Below, one piece after another: positions 9,881 to 20,281 of a stretch of 64,000 bases of DNA (position 1 is its first letter; every line of letters starts with the position of its first letter). The notes below the pieces were generated by a model that had not been told where the DNA came from, searched no databases, and was given only the letters and a program-made list of their open reading frames with translations. The stretch comes from Vreelandella olivaria (lineage in GTDB: Bacteria; Pseudomonadota; Gammaproteobacteria; Pseudomonadales; Halomonadaceae). Made by a program: the position numbers and the translations under genes. The stretch spans positions 4,154,001 to 4,218,000 of the forward strand of contig AP019416.1 in the NCBI GenBank assembly GCA_004295565.1, given 5' to 3'.

Positions 9881-12547
9881 CCAAAACTTCCCCACTGCTC
9901 ATCGTAATTACACTTCTCGTCCTCTTCCGGCAGCCAGGGATGGACGAAACGCAAGCCCCGGTGGCGCTGCTGGAGCGCTTCCCACTGCTCCGCATAATGC
10001 CCTGGCAGCGCGGCGAGTTTCTTGACTTGGCTCTCCCTTAGGCGACATCGGCTCAAGCGGTCGGCATGCCGATGGTCTTCCGCCCATAGCACTAGCGCGT
10101 CGTCTTGACGTTTGAGCAGCACGACTTCGACACTGCGTTCGTCACTGAGCCGGGTGCCAAACTCGCGCTCCTCCTGCCACGGATCGAAATCGCCATCAAG
10201 CTGGTATCCAGCCTCAAGATCCAGGGCGTTGTGGGTGGCCATCGAGACCGCGAGCCTGTCCATCCCCGTGCGTTCGAAGCGCGCCTGATCCAGCGCCTCG
10301 GGAATGTCGTCCACCGGAAAGGCGTAGACGCTTTCGATCAGGGTTCGCGCCTCACCCGGCATGGTGATGGCGCCCCGCTCACGCAGCACGCGCTGGGTCA
10401 GCCAGACCAGCGAGGTGTCCTGGTAGACCGCCTGGTGCCGCGGTGCGCCTGGCTCAGCCAGTCGGCACCGGGGGTATCGCTCCACGCGGGCGCGAGTACC
10501 TGCAGCACGGGCTTGGGACGTTCACCGCGCTGGTGGCGTTGCAGACGCCCGGCGCGCTGAATCAAGAGGTCAATGGGCGCGATATCACTGACCATTTGGT
10601 CAGCATCGCAGTCGAGACTTTCCTGGAACACCTGGGTGGTGACAATCACCTGGCCTCGCCTAAGTTCGGTGTTGATGTTTTGCCAAAGCGGCGGATGACC
10701 TCGGATTCGATCCGCTGGCGATCCACCATGGCAAATCGGGCGTGGAAGAGCAGGCAACGCGCAGGCTCGGGGTGGCGCTCACGCAGCTGTTGAAAAGCGC
10801 GGATGGCGTCGTCGACGGTGTTGCGCACCCAGACGACGCACTCATCCGCCTTCACTGCGGCCAGCACACGCTCAATGGCCTCGTCTTCCCTCTCCAGCCA
10901 CTCAATGGCCACGCTGCGTTCGACCGCCGGGCGGGTTTCAACTGAATATTCGTTGGCCTCCCTCTTTCCGCAGTGGGTCAGCAGAGGGTAATCGTGCGTC
11001 TCAAGCGGGCTAGCCTCAGCCTCCAAGCCATGGCACCAAGCTGCCGTGAGCGCCTGACGCATGGCGTGGGGGAGCGTTGCCGTTAACAGAATGAGCGCTG
11101 CCGCCCTGGCGGGCGTGATGGGCCAGCAACTGGTGCAGCAGGGTCTGCATATAGTGATCGAAGGCGTGGACTTCATCAATGATCAGCACCTTGCGCGCCA
11201 GTCCCAGCAGGCGCAGCGACTGGTGGCGAAACGGCAGCGCGCCCATCAGAGCCTGGTCGATGGTGCCAACGCCCACATCGGCCAATAGCGCCTTCTTGTT
11301 CGAGTCGGCCAGCCAGCGGTTGCATTGGGTCGAGGCACTCACTTCCCTGTCGGTGTAGTTGTCATTTTCCGGCTGGCGGCCATCACGGCGCGCTCGAACG
11401 CCTCGTTGAGTTCTCGGGCGCCATGGGCGAGTACCAGCGAGGGCCGTGAGGCGCTGCTGTAAAAGCGGTGGTGCAAATCACCCAGTCGGGTGTACATGGC
11501 ATTGGAGGTGGCCATGGTGGGCAGGGCGAAATAGAGCCCCTCCCCATGGCCGTCGGCCAGCAGCCGCTGGGCCAGAATACAGGCGGCTTCGGTCTTGCCT
11601 GCACCGGTCACGTCTTCGAGGATGAACAGCTGCGGCCCGGCCTGGAGCGGCAGGCTTTCCGCCTTCTGCTGCAGCGGCGTCGGGGTGACCGTGCCCGCAA
11701 ACCAGTGGGCAAGCCCGGCGTAAGGTATCGGTTCGGGCGGGCGGCCGAAGCCGGTGGCATCCAGCACCGCTTCAGCCTGGGAGAGCGCCCGCGGCCAGTA
11801 GTCAGCCAACGGCATGGCCCGCTGGCAGTAGGAGAAATAGTCGCGGTGGGAACCCAGCCAGTCGCTGAGCGTCGCCCATCCGGCCACCGTCCAGCTCAAC
11901 GTCTTGAAACGCGCCAGCCACTGCTTGTCCACCATCCTGTCGAGCGGCCAGTGAGGCTCGATCAGCGCGGCCCAGTCAGCCACGAAGTCCCGTGCGGCGA
12001 CGGCATCATCAAGTTCGCCATCATCGACGAAGAAATCCGCAAGCGTCAGTTGCCCTGTCGCTACAGGTTGGCCATGATGGCCGAAGAACGGTGCCATCAG
12101 GCTATTCATGGGGATCAACAGCTTCCTGGCGGGAATCTCTGCGTCCTCTGGCCAGTGCAATACGCCGTCTCGGCGCCAGGTGCTCCAGCAGGCGTCCCAG
12201 AGCAGGACGCCCAGGCGGTCGTGGCGCTGGCAGTAAGGTTTTCCTTGCGGCGAGGCCATGCCGCCCAGCGAGAGCTTCAGCACCTCCTGAAAGGCCCGGG
12301 AAAACTTGCCAAGGTCGTGAAGCCCCAATAGAAACACCAGCAAACGCCGCAGCGCTTCTGGCTCGATGCCCAACTGCGCAGCCAACTGCCGCGTCAAGGG
12401 GCGCTCGGGGGCCAGCAGTTGCCAGCCGACGGCGGCCACGTCCAGGCTGTGCCAAGCCAGCAGATGGCAGCTGTCTCCCGGTTGGCCTGGCAACGCCTTC
12501 CCGGCGTAGCGATGATAGGCGGGTATACGCGAAAGCGCGGTTGACAT
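9862..12547 (-). CDS. cas3: Cas3, HD nuclease-helicase (about four frameshifts)
   Basis: Cas3 is recruited by Cascade to nick and degrade target DNA. The HD domain comes first, with [16 protein letters not shown] and [15 protein letters not shown]. The helicase follows: Walker [33 protein letters not shown], the DEVH box [27 protein letters not shown], and motif [13 protein letters not shown]. Shifts lie near 11340 (a GGG that should be GGGG), 11090, 10670 and 10445. The corrected length is about 890 residues, the family norm. All catalytic motifs survive. The stop (9862-9864) falls inside the second pseudo-repeat on the opposite strand. Start context is AGAGAGGAGCCGCC before the ATG. It has its own upstream region, separate from cas8e. 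Confidence 0.93.
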
Positions 12548-12871
12548 TGGCGGCTCCTCTCTTGCTTTTTACCATGCAGGCCGTTCTAGGCGGTGTTGAT
12601 CAGCATCCTCCAGCCCTTGCGCTTCGCGCACTATCTCGATGCTTTTCTGAAACAAACCGTTGCCAGAATATCTCAGATAACTTAGCAACGGATTAGAAAG
12701 AACGACGATAGCGCGTCCTGCTGACCGAGGAAAGCCGCTAAGCGACGGCTAACAGAGCGTTTTGCGTCAACCTAAAAGCTCCCCCTGGCCAATGAGACTA
12801 ATATGAGCAGGGGAGTCAGCGCCTGCTGAAGAGGGGGAATGACCAATCTATTGATATCAGGGCGTATTCGG
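12548..12871. other. Gap between cas3 and the MocR gene
   Basis: No gene is visible in these 324 bases. It must hold the cas3 promoter (minus strand), but I cannot choose a clear -35/-10 pair. Two weak inverted repeats occur: AGCCG/CGGCT around 12733-12751, and CTCCCCCTG with CAGGGGAG between about 12779 and 12813. The latter may act at the end of the MocR transcript. Confidence 0.4.
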
Positions 12872-14304
12872 CTAGGCCAGCATTGCCCGCGCGTCTGCCA
12901 CCATCTCGGCGGCAAGCTCGCCCACGGTGCGCACCGCGTTTTCGATCGCAGGCGTTAACGTAAACGCGTAGTTCAGGCGTAGGCATTGGCGGAATTTGCC
13001 CGAGGCTGAGAACAGCGAGCCCGGCGCCACATGGATGGCATGCTGTGCCAAGCGTTCATTGAGGCGCACACAGTCCACCGCGGCGGGTAGCTCTACCCAT
13101 AGCAAGAAACTGCCTTGGGGTAGCTGATCCCCGCCCCTTTAGGAAAGTAGCGTTGTACCCAACTGATCATAATGTCTCGCTGGCGCTGATACTGTCGGGT
13201 AGCATAGCGAAGGTGGCGCTCGTAGTGGCCTTTGGCGACGAATTCCGCTATGGCCAGCTGCGGCAGCGTGGCGGAGGCACCGGTGGAGACGTACTTCATA
13301 TGCAGTGCCTGATCACGGTAGCGCCCTGGCGCCAGCCAACCCACTCTTAACCCCGGCCCCACGGTTTTGGAAAAGCCGCTGCACAGCATTACGCGCCCGT
13401 CGTCATCGAAGGATTTCACGGTGCGCGGTCTTGGCAGAGTAAACGACAAATCGCCATAAATATCGTCTTCGATAATCGCCACATCAAAACGCTGGGCGAG
13501 CTGAAACAGTGCCCGCTTGCGTGCCTCACTCATGGTGTAGCCCAACGGATTGTTGTAGGTGGGCGTGACCTGTATCGCGCGGATCGGCCACTGTTCCAAC
13601 GCCAACTCCAGGGCTTCCAGACTGATACCCGTCTGTGGGTCGGTGGGTATCTCCAGGGCTTTTAAGCCGTTGGCCTTGAGTATCTGCATGGTGCCGTAAA
13701 AGCTGGGCGAGTCCACGGCCACCACATCGCCAGGCTGGGTAAGCGTGCGCAGCGCAATAGCGAGTGCCTCCTGACAGCCGGTGGTCACCATGATGTCGTC
13801 CGGGTGCAGCAAACAGCCAGAATTAATCGCCAGCCGCGCCACCTGCTGGCGCAGTTCGGGGCTACCGCTCAACTTGTCGTAGTTGAACCCGTGCAGGTCA
13901 TTACTGCGATGCAGGCCAGCAAGGATTTTAGACAGCGGTCGCAGCGTCTCATATTCAAAATTCGGTATGCCTCGCCCCAAAAGCAGCCGCACATCATCAC
14001 GCTGGGTCGCGACAAGCTCCAGCACTTGATCCCATTGAGAAATATCCAGCGGGCGCTGGGCAGGCCGAGAGACGGAGGGCAACACCGATGGCACGCGACT
14101 GGGTAGCACGAAGTAGCCCGATTTAGGCCGCGACTCAATCAGCGCTACATCTATCAGTTGCCGATAGGCTTCCTGGGCCGTTGAAATACTAACGTCCAGC
14201 TCTTGGCACACCGCCCGGATAGACGGTAGGCGGTCACCCACGCGGTAAATACCGTGCTCGATGCGTTCCCGCAAAATGGTAGCGACTTCTTCATAGCGCG
14301 TCAT
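12872..14304 (-). CDS. MocR-type GntR/aminotransferase-fold transcription regulator (frameshift)
   Basis: An N-terminal GntR winged helix (MTRYEEVATILRERIEHGIY, then VGDRLPSIRAVCQELDVSI) is fused to a fold-type I aminotransferase domain. This carries the PLP lysine in GFSKTVGPGLRVGWLAPG and the aspartate in IIEDDIYGDLSF. Such proteins sense PLP or an amino compound and usually control a nearby gene. The frame breaks at YPKAVSCYG. One extra C at about 13115 gives YPQGSFLLWVELPAAVDCVR and the normal C-terminus. Corrected length is about 478 residues. I chose MTRYEEV as start because upstream codons of the open frame look non-coding. It is divergent from DUF1127-phzF, its likely target. Confidence 0.85.
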
Positions 14305-14467
14305 AATACCCACCCACAGTCCGATAACGATACAGATGCCCTTTCCAGCGACCATACAGAGGTATAACACGCCCTTCTGTATCCTGAAAATAATAAATCC
14401 TATATCTGTATTCAAACAGTCGCACTGAGTAATCTGGTTAGGCACATAGTATTCAAGGAGAGCCGCC

Positions 14468-14680
14468 ATGCCACGCTTCAACCTTACTCAGCTTCGCTAC
14501 CAGATAAGCTATCAACTGCGCCAGTATCGTCACTACCGCCGTAGCCGCCGTCAACTGCTATCACTGGATGACAGGCTTCTTGAAGATATCGGCATTAACC
14601 GTACACAGGCGCTCAAAGAGGGTCATAAAGCGTTTTGGAAGCATACACCACTAGATGAGAGGCCTTATGAAAACCGCTGA
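14468..14680 (+). CDS. DUF1127 small protein
   Basis: A 70-residue basic protein, intact. The C-terminal segment LLSLDDRLLEDIGINRTQAL is the DUF1127 (YjiS-like) signature. In other bacteria these small proteins bind RNA or affect regulation of phosphate, carbon or stress genes; no specific role can be read here. SD-like AAGGAG lies 7 bp before the ATG. The 3' end overlaps the phzF start by 14 bp, so the two are cotranscribed. Confidence 0.85.
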   Translation: MPRFNLTQLRYQISYQLRQYRHYRRSRRQLLSLDDRLLEDIGINRTQALKEGHKAFWKHTPLDERPYENR

Positions 14681-15538
14681 GTATTACCTACTCGACGTCT
14701 TTACCGACCAGCCGTTTACCGGCAACCCATTGGCCGTCTTTCTAGAGGCTGATGGGTTGTCAACCAGTACCATGCAGACGTTGGCCAATGAGCTTAACCT
14801 CGCTGAAACGGTGTTTTTAAGTGCCGCTTCTGGGCCAAATCGCTATCCCATGCGGATCTTTACACCGACGCGTGAGCTACCTTTGCAGGCCACCCCACAG
14901 TAGGCACCGCGCATCTGCTAGCGGAACTGAATTTAGTGAACCGCGAGCAAGGCGTTGTGCTAAATCCTCCCATAGGCGAGCTAGTGGTTAATTATGAACA
15001 TGATAGGCCAACGTTTAAGACCGCCCAGCCCGCCATGGTCACCGACAGCACTATTGATCGCATCACTGCCGTTGAACTGCTGGGTTTGGACATCCACCAG
15101 GTGATAGGTGATCCGGTGATTGCCTCCTTCGGGCTGCCCTTTCATTTGATCGAACTCACTGACGTGGCAGCGTTAGAGAGCGTGCGTATTTCTACGGCGA
15201 CTTGGGCAAGTGCTGTTATGTCTAGCAGTGCTGTCCAGATTTACCTGTATGTGATTGAGCAACAAGGCGGGACAGAAACGGTGATTAAAAGCCGCATGTT
15301 CTGTATGCATGCCAGCCTTTGCGAAGACCCCGCTACCGGCAGCGCTGCAGCGGCTTTAACCGGCTATTTAGCGTCACTCCAGCCAAGTGCATTGCAGTGC
15401 AAGATTCATCAGGGTGTGGAGATGGGGCGGCCCAGCGCTATCTATACCGCCGCCAATGGCGAGATTAAGCCCGGCCTTGTGACGGTGGGCGGTAACGCAA
15501 AAGTGGTGGGAAAAGGCGAGTTTTACCTGGAAAGATAG
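14667..15538 (+). CDS. PhzF-family isomerase (one frameshift)
   Basis: A PhzF-like protein of the diaminopimelate-epimerase fold; the family isomerises small acids, but the substrate here is unknown. It opens MKTAEYYLLDVFTDQPFTGN, with the conserved PFTGNPLAVF, and ends with the typical MHASLCEDPATGSAAAALTG. The frame breaks after RIFTPTRELP. One extra T at about 14881-14884 restores FAGHPTVGTAHLLAELNL, also a family hallmark. Corrected length is about 290 residues. The ribosome binding site GAGAGG lies inside the DUF1127 gene. Confidence 0.88.
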
Positions 15539-15551
15539 CCAATCGACTCGC

Positions 15552-15587
15552 AAAAGAGTGCCCGCCATTTAGCGGACACTCGGCTTT
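15552..15587 (+). terminator. Convergent terminator between phzF and hsp20
   Basis: The inverted repeat GAGTGCCCGC (15556-15565) / GCGGACACTC (15572-15581) has one mismatch. It is flanked by AAAA on the left and a CTTTT run on the right, so it could stop both converging transcripts. Confidence 0.65.
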
Positions 15588-15617
15588 TCAATCAAGTTTT
15601 TACACGGAGGCCAGGCC

Positions 15618-16016
15618 TCAGGCCGCCTGCACCTCAATACGGCGCGTGCGGTGGCTATCTTTCTTGGGCAGCGTTAGCGTCAGTACGCCGTTAACGATAG
15701 TGGCGGTAATAGCATCACTGTCCACTTCGTGGCTGAGGTTAAAACGCCGCGCAAAACGCTGGCCGCGAACCTCGGCGTGCAGCGCGCTCAACCCTTCGGG
15801 CATAGTCAGCGCTATCTCGCCCTCCAGGCTCAGCACGTTGTTATCGAGTTCTACTTTGAGCGTCTCGTGGGTAACGCCGGGCATATCCGCTACCAGCTTG
15901 AGCGCATTAGGCTCTTCAATGATATCCACCGCTGGCAGCAGGGTTTCCTGTTCGCGCTGTTGCTCGCCACGCTGTTGAAGCGGGGAGTGGTTGGATGAAC
16001 GAACAACGTTATTCAT
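15618..16016 (-). CDS. Small heat-shock protein, Hsp20/alpha-crystallin family
   Basis: 132 residues, intact. The alpha-crystallin domain spans about residues 28-125. LKLVADMPGVTHETLKVELD opens it and NGVLTLTLPKK closes it, matching the A-x-x-x-n-G-v-L motif. It is an ATP-independent holdase that keeps unfolding proteins soluble. It lies 37 bp downstream of a second Hsp20 gene, so they form a two-gene operon. The N-terminal extension is polar (LQQRGEQQREQETLLPA). Confidence 0.93.
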   Translation of the reverse strand: MNNVVRSSNHSPLQQRGEQQREQETLLPAVDIIEEPNALKLVADMPGVTHETLKVELDNNVLSLEGEIALTMPEGLSALHAEVRGQRFARRFNLSHEVDSDAITATIVNGVLTLTLPKKDSHRTRRIEVQAA

Positions 16017-16053
16017 GATTTATCCCTCCTTTTACAAGGTTAACAAACATGAT

Positions 16054-16524
16054 TTACGCCGCCTGAACATCAATACGCCGCGGCTTGAGCTCTTCCCGTT
16101 TAGGCAGCACGATCTCGAACACACCATGGGCATGGCGAGCCTCTGCCCGCTCGGCATCCAGGCCGTCGGGGAGTGCAATCGCCCTTACAAACTCGCCGCT
16201 GGCGCGTTCACGGCGAAATACCGGGCGCGTGCTGCCGTCCTCATTACTTCCCTTCACAGCATCACGTTTGCCACGCAGCGTCAGCACATTGTCTTGAATA
16301 TCAATGGTCAGATCCGAAGGTGCCAGCCCCGCAGCAAATACGTAGACACGCACAGCGTCATCGCTACGCGCCACGTTGATCATGGGGAAGCTACCTCGCG
16401 GCACCGCGCGAATATCCATCGCGTTGCCGTCGGGGAAGAAGCCATCCAGCAGTTGACTAAACCAGTCAAACTGTCGAGGCGAACCGGTTTCAAAACGCTT
16501 GAGATCATCGAACATATCGAACAC
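16054..16524 (-). CDS. Small heat-shock protein, Hsp20/IbpA-like
   Basis: 156 residues, intact. The N-terminus is aromatic (RQFDWFSQLLDGFFPDG), as expected for sHSP oligomer contacts. The alpha-crystallin domain covers about residues 45-150, with VYVFAAGLAPSDLTIDIQDN and HGVFEIVLPKREELKPRRI. It ends RRIDVQAA, nearly the same as RRIEVQAA of the downstream paralogue, suggesting an old duplication. It is the first gene of the pair. I see no clear sigma-32 promoter or ROSE-type thermometer in the upstream gap. Confidence 0.93.
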   Translation of the reverse strand: MFDMFDDLKRFETGSPRQFDWFSQLLDGFFPDGNAMDIRAVPRGSFPMINVARSDDAVRVYVFAAGLAPSDLTIDIQDNVLTLRGKRDAVKGSNEDGSTRPVFRRERASGEFVRAIALPDGLDAERAEARHAHGVFEIVLPKREELKPRRIDVQAA

Positions 16525-16716
16525 CTCCTACGTTAAGCAGACTGTGAGACTTGCGATAAGAGGCGGCCTCTTATCCACTCCACCGAAGCAGCCTCTACAG
16601 TTTGCAAAATAGGAGCGCTCAATCAATTTTCAAGGGTCTGGATGGCAATTTTTTGGGCTATTGAGCCGCCGTTAACGCCACAGAAATAGTGACTGAAGAA
16701 ATAGTGACAGAAATCA

Positions 16717-16992
16717 CTACTTACCGATAATGACTGTTCCCGACCCACTGATCACGGTATTGCCGTGAGCCCCCACACTGCCAAGAATAGCGGCAGGTTT
16801 GCCATTGACGAGCACCGTGGGCGACACTTCATGAGTAATCGGACTGCCACAAGCCGACTTATCGTCTAACCTTGCGGCAGACAGCCCATCATAAAAAACA
16901 TCGGGCGAGCCACTTACCAACGGGTTTGTGCCGTGCCCTGGTTTAGGGCACGCAGTAGGGTCAGTGACACGTGCTGCTGGCTTTCCACTCAT
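16717..16992 (-). CDS. PAAR-domain protein
   Basis: 91 residues, nearly all one PAAR domain: starts MSGKPAARVTDPTACPKPGH and ends NTVISGSGTVIIGK, with the repeated hydrophobic-glycine pattern and the His/Cys residues that bind zinc at the tip. PAAR proteins sharpen the VgrG spike of type VI secretion systems and may carry effectors. No VgrG, chaperone, effector or immunity gene lies next to it, so it is an orphan tip here. It has no C-terminal toxin extension. Confidence 0.85.
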   Translation of the reverse strand: MSGKPAARVTDPTACPKPGHGTNPLVSGSPDVFYDGLSAARLDDKSACGSPITHEVSPTVLVNGKPAAILGSVGAHGNTVISGSGTVIIGK

Positions 16993-17114
16993 CGTACAGC
17001 TCCTTAAGCGTATGCCGTTGTAAACCTTTCAATACGACGATTATTCAATATTAAGTAATATTCAGCAAGGTTACAGATCCTCACTTAATGACGACAGTTA
17101 ACACTTACCAACCA

Positions 17115-18167
17115 TCAAGCCACCGTCACGTCGGTAGAGAGATAGACATCCTGGATCGCATGCAGCAGTTCAACGCCTTCCTGCATTGGTTTCTGGAAGG
17201 CCTTACGCCCTGAGATCAAGCCCATACCACCGGCACGTTTATTGATCACCGCCGTGCGCACCGCTTCGCCAAGATCGGAGTGCCCCTTGGAACCACCGCC
17301 GGAATTAATCAAACCAGCGCGACCCATAAAGCAGTTGGCGACCTGGTAACGGGCTAGATCAATGGGGTGATCCGTGGTCAGCTCGTTATAAACCTTATCG
17401 TGGGTATGACCAAAGCCCACAGCAGGATAGCCGCCGTTGTTCTCAGGCAGTTTCTGTTTGACGATATCCGCTTTAAGGGTTGCAGCCATATGGTTCGCCT
17501 GGCTGGTGAGGTCGGCTGCGGCATGGTAATCGGTACCGTCCTGTTTGAAGGCCGGGTTGCGCAGATACGCCCACAGCACCGTGACCATTCCCAATTGGTG
17601 AGCGCGCTCGAAGGCTTCGCTGATCTCCATAATTTGCCGACGGCTCTCATGGGAGCCAAAGTAAATCGTCGCCCCCACCGCCACGCAGCCCATATCGTGG
17701 GCCTGCTCCACATCGGCAAATAGCGTTTGGTCGTATATCGCTGGGTAGCTCAGGGTCTCGTTATGGTTGAGCTTGAGCATCATTGGAATCTTGTGGGCAT
17801 AGCGCCGCGCCACCGACGACAAAACACCCAGCGTCGATGCTACACCGTTACATCCCCCCTCTAGTGCCAGCTCAACGATATTGGCGGGGTCAAAGTAGCG
17901 CGGATTGGGTGCGAAGGAAGCACCCGCTGAGTGCTCAATGCCCTGATCTACCGGCAGCAGGCTGAGGTAACCGGTACCCGCCAAGCGGCCGTGATTAAAA
18001 AAGCTCTGCATACTGCGCAGCACCGCTGGGCTGCGGTCGCTATCCGCCATGACACGGTCAATAAAATCCGGGCCCGGCAGATGCAAGCTATCCCGTGGTA
18101 CGCCCTGGCACGTGTGATTAAGCAAGCTATCGGCGTCACTGCCAAGCAAAGCGGCGATATCGGTCAT
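17115..18167 (-). CDS. fbaB: Class I fructose-bisphosphate aldolase, FbaB/DhnA type
   Basis: 350 residues, intact and the same length as E. coli FbaB. It cleaves fructose 1,6-bisphosphate to dihydroxyacetone phosphate and glyceraldehyde 3-phosphate through a lysine Schiff base. [20 protein letters not shown] and the [14 protein letters not shown] segment, which carries the Schiff-base lysine region, are diagnostic. [15 protein letters not shown] forms the phosphate-binding loop. It is a single gene; an ATG with GGAGTTCATC upstream fits as start. Confidence 0.94.
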   Translation of the reverse strand: MTDIAALLGSDADSLLNHTCQGVPRDSLHLPGPDFIDRVMADSDRSPAVLRSMQSFFNHGRLAGTGYLSLLPVDQGIEHSAGASFAPNPRYFDPANIVELALEGGCNGVASTLGVLSSVARRYAHKIPMMLKLNHNETLSYPAIYDQTLFADVEQAHDMGCVAVGATIYFGSHESRRQIMEISEAFERAHQLGMVTVLWAYLRNPAFKQDGTDYHAAADLTSQANHMAATLKADIVKQKLPENNGGYPAVGFGHTHDKVYNELTTDHPIDLARYQVANCFMGRAGLINSGGGSKGHSDLGEAVRTAVINKRAGGMGLISGRKAFQKPMQEGVELLHAIQDVYLSTDVTVA

Positions 18168-18421
18168 GATGAACTCCTTTATATTTATGTAACAAAAAGT
18201 AAGTGTATGCCAAATAGTGCTGAAATGAAGTCTATCGTTTTCATAAAGCCTAGCCCTTCAATAGAGCATAGGGAAAGCACTGCCGCAATCAGGTGGCGCT
18301 AGGTTTACCTGCAGTTGACAAGACTACGACTAAAGGATGAAAATACAATCACGAATGAGTTTTAGTCGCAAATAAGACTAAGCCTGCTAATCTTGTGTTC
18401 TCACTTGGAAACACTTTTACA

Positions 18422-19478
18422 ATGCCCGCCTCACCGCCGCTTGCAGCTCCGTTGGCATCCACCTATCGGCGCTTTATCGTTATCCGTTTGCTGATTGTCG
18501 CGGGTCTCGCCATCGCCTTGGTCATTTCTCTACTGGCTGATATTGCCAGTGGCCCTGCGCATATTCCCCTGAGCAAACTGATCGCTCTGATTATTGACGC
18601 CCAGGCCCAAGGGCCGATTCAGCAGGCCATTGTCTGGGAAATCCGTATGCCGGCAGCGCTCATGGCAGTGCTGGTAGGCGCGACCCTAGGCCTGGCAGGG
18701 GCAGAGATGCAAACAGTGCTGAATAACCCGCTGGCCAGCCCCTTTACCCTGGGCGTGGGCGCGGCGGCCACCCTGGGCGCTTCGCTGGTGATTGTCTTTA
18801 ATCTCACCTTGTTTGGTTTAAATGCCCACTACGCCACCGCCTTGATGGCGTTCATGTTTGCGGCGGCGTCGATTTTGACCATCAATGCGCTGTCGCGCCT
18901 CTATGGCGCCAGCCGTGAAATCATCGTGCTGTTTGGTATTGCGCTGGTGTTTGTGCTCAACGCGCTGGTCGCGCTTTTACAGTTGATTGCCAGCCCCGAT
19001 GCGTTACAGCAACTCGTTTTCTGGACAATGGGCAGCCTGTCCCGCGCCTCTTGGGAGACGGTGGCCATCGTCGCAGCAGTGCTGGCCGTTTGCCTGCCCT
19101 TCGCTACGCAGCGCCTGGGCGATGACGGCACTACGCTCGGGCGATGAGCACGCGCGCAGCTTCGGTATTGGGGTTGAGCGGTTGCGGCTTATCTCGCTGC
19201 TTAGAGTCAGCCTGCTCGCCGCCGCTGCGGTGGCGTTTGTGGGCACCATTGGCTTTATTGGGCTGGTTGGCCCGCATATGGCACGCCTAGCGTTGGGTGA
19301 GGATCACCGCTTTTACCTACCCGGCAGCGCTCTGGCCGGGGCGCTGGTGCTGTCACTTGCTTCCATCGCCAGTAAAACGCTGGTTGATGGGCTGGTGTTG
19401 CCGGTGGGTCTGGTGACCTCGCTGGTGGGCATTCCCTTCTTTATGGCGTTGATCATGCTGCAGGGGCGAGCACGATGA
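18422..19478 (+). CDS. Iron-siderophore ABC transporter permease, FecCD family (frameshift)
   Basis: A multi-span permease of the BtuC/FecCD family. Conserved motifs are WEIRMPAALMAVLVGATLGL, the cytoplasmic LAGAEMQTVLNNPLASPFTL, and TIGFIGLVGPHMARL. A shift at about 19135-19140 splits it after RLGDDGTTL; the second frame carries DEHARSFGIGVERLRLISLL, the loop that meets the ATPase. Corrected size is about 350 residues. I start at MPASPPLAAPL; a GTG at 18395 in the same frame is possible. It overlaps the ATPase gene by 4 bp. Confidence 0.9.
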
Positions 19479-20266
19479 AGGCAGGTTTTACACTCAGCAA
19501 CGTCACGACGGGCTACCGCAAACGACGCGTCTTCGATCAGCTAAATCTACCCACCCTGCCACCCGGTTCGCTGGTCGCGGTGCTGGGGCCCAATGCGGTG
19601 GGTAAATCAACCCTGCTAAAGGCCATCGCGGGCTTGCAGCCTGCCAGCGGGCAAATGCAGCTTAACGATATCAACCTTGCCACCCTCAGCGGCGCAGCGC
19701 GCATGCGCCATGTGGGCTATCTACCACAAACGCTCCCTCAAGCCACAACGTTAGTGGCCTACGAAGCGGTGCTTAGCGCCTGCCGTGCCGTCCGCCCCGA
19801 TCTCAGCCGGGTAGAAATAGACACGTTGATCGAGCGCGTTTTCGATGCCCTGGCCATTCGACCGCTCGCCCTGCGCCCGTTGAGCGAGCTCTCCGGCGGT
19901 CAGCGCCAGATGGTCGGCCTGGCCCAGGCGATTGCCCGTCAGCCTGCGCTGTTACTGCTGGATGAACCCACCAGCGCATTGGATCTGCGCTGGCAGCTGG
20001 CGCTGATCGATACCGTTCGCGCCGTGATCGCAGAGCGTCAGGCGGTCTGCCTGATGGCGATTCACGACATCAACTTGGCGCTGCGTTTCTGCGACCAGGT
20101 GCTGCTGTTTGGTAACGGCGGATTGCTGGCCGCAGGCGACCCACAGAACGTGATTACGCCAGACGTACTGCGCGCCGCCTACGGTGTGGTGGCCCGAGTA
20201 GAGCACTGCTCGCTGGGGCGGCCGGTGGTGTTAAGCGATCGCGTCAGCGATCTCTCAGCGAATTAA
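19475..20266 (+). CDS. Iron-siderophore ABC transporter ATP-binding protein
   Basis: 263 residues, intact. Walker A is GPNAVGKSTLLKAIAG (about residues 37-52), the signature motif LSGGQRQMVGLAQAIARQ, Walker B LLLLDEPTSALDL, and a switch histidine in AIHDINLALRF. It belongs to the FepC/FecE type that energises siderophore uptake with the FecCD permease encoded just upstream. Confidence 0.95.
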   Translation: MKAGFTLSNVTTGYRKRRVFDQLNLPTLPPGSLVAVLGPNAVGKSTLLKAIAGLQPASGQMQLNDINLATLSGAARMRHVGYLPQTLPQATTLVAYEAVLSACRAVRPDLSRVEIDTLIERVFDALAIRPLALRPLSELSGGQRQMVGLAQAIARQPALLLLDEPTSALDLRWQLALIDTVRAVIAERQAVCLMAIHDINLALRFCDQVLLFGNGGLLAAGDPQNVITPDVLRAAYGVVARVEHCSLGRPVVLSDRVSDLSAN

Positions 20267-20281
20267 CCCCAGGATACCGAC

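Noticed and set aside
9789-10025. Plus-strand ORF of 78 codons starting beside the crRNA-like unit
   Set aside because: It runs antisense through the pseudo-repeats and the cas3 end, has no ribosome binding site and no family features.
14304-14481. Longer N-terminus for the MocR regulator (start at 14481)
   Set aside because: The extra codons overlap the divergent DUF1127 start region and are hydrophobic and Cys-rich, unlike the family; MTRYEEV fits the GntR domain start.
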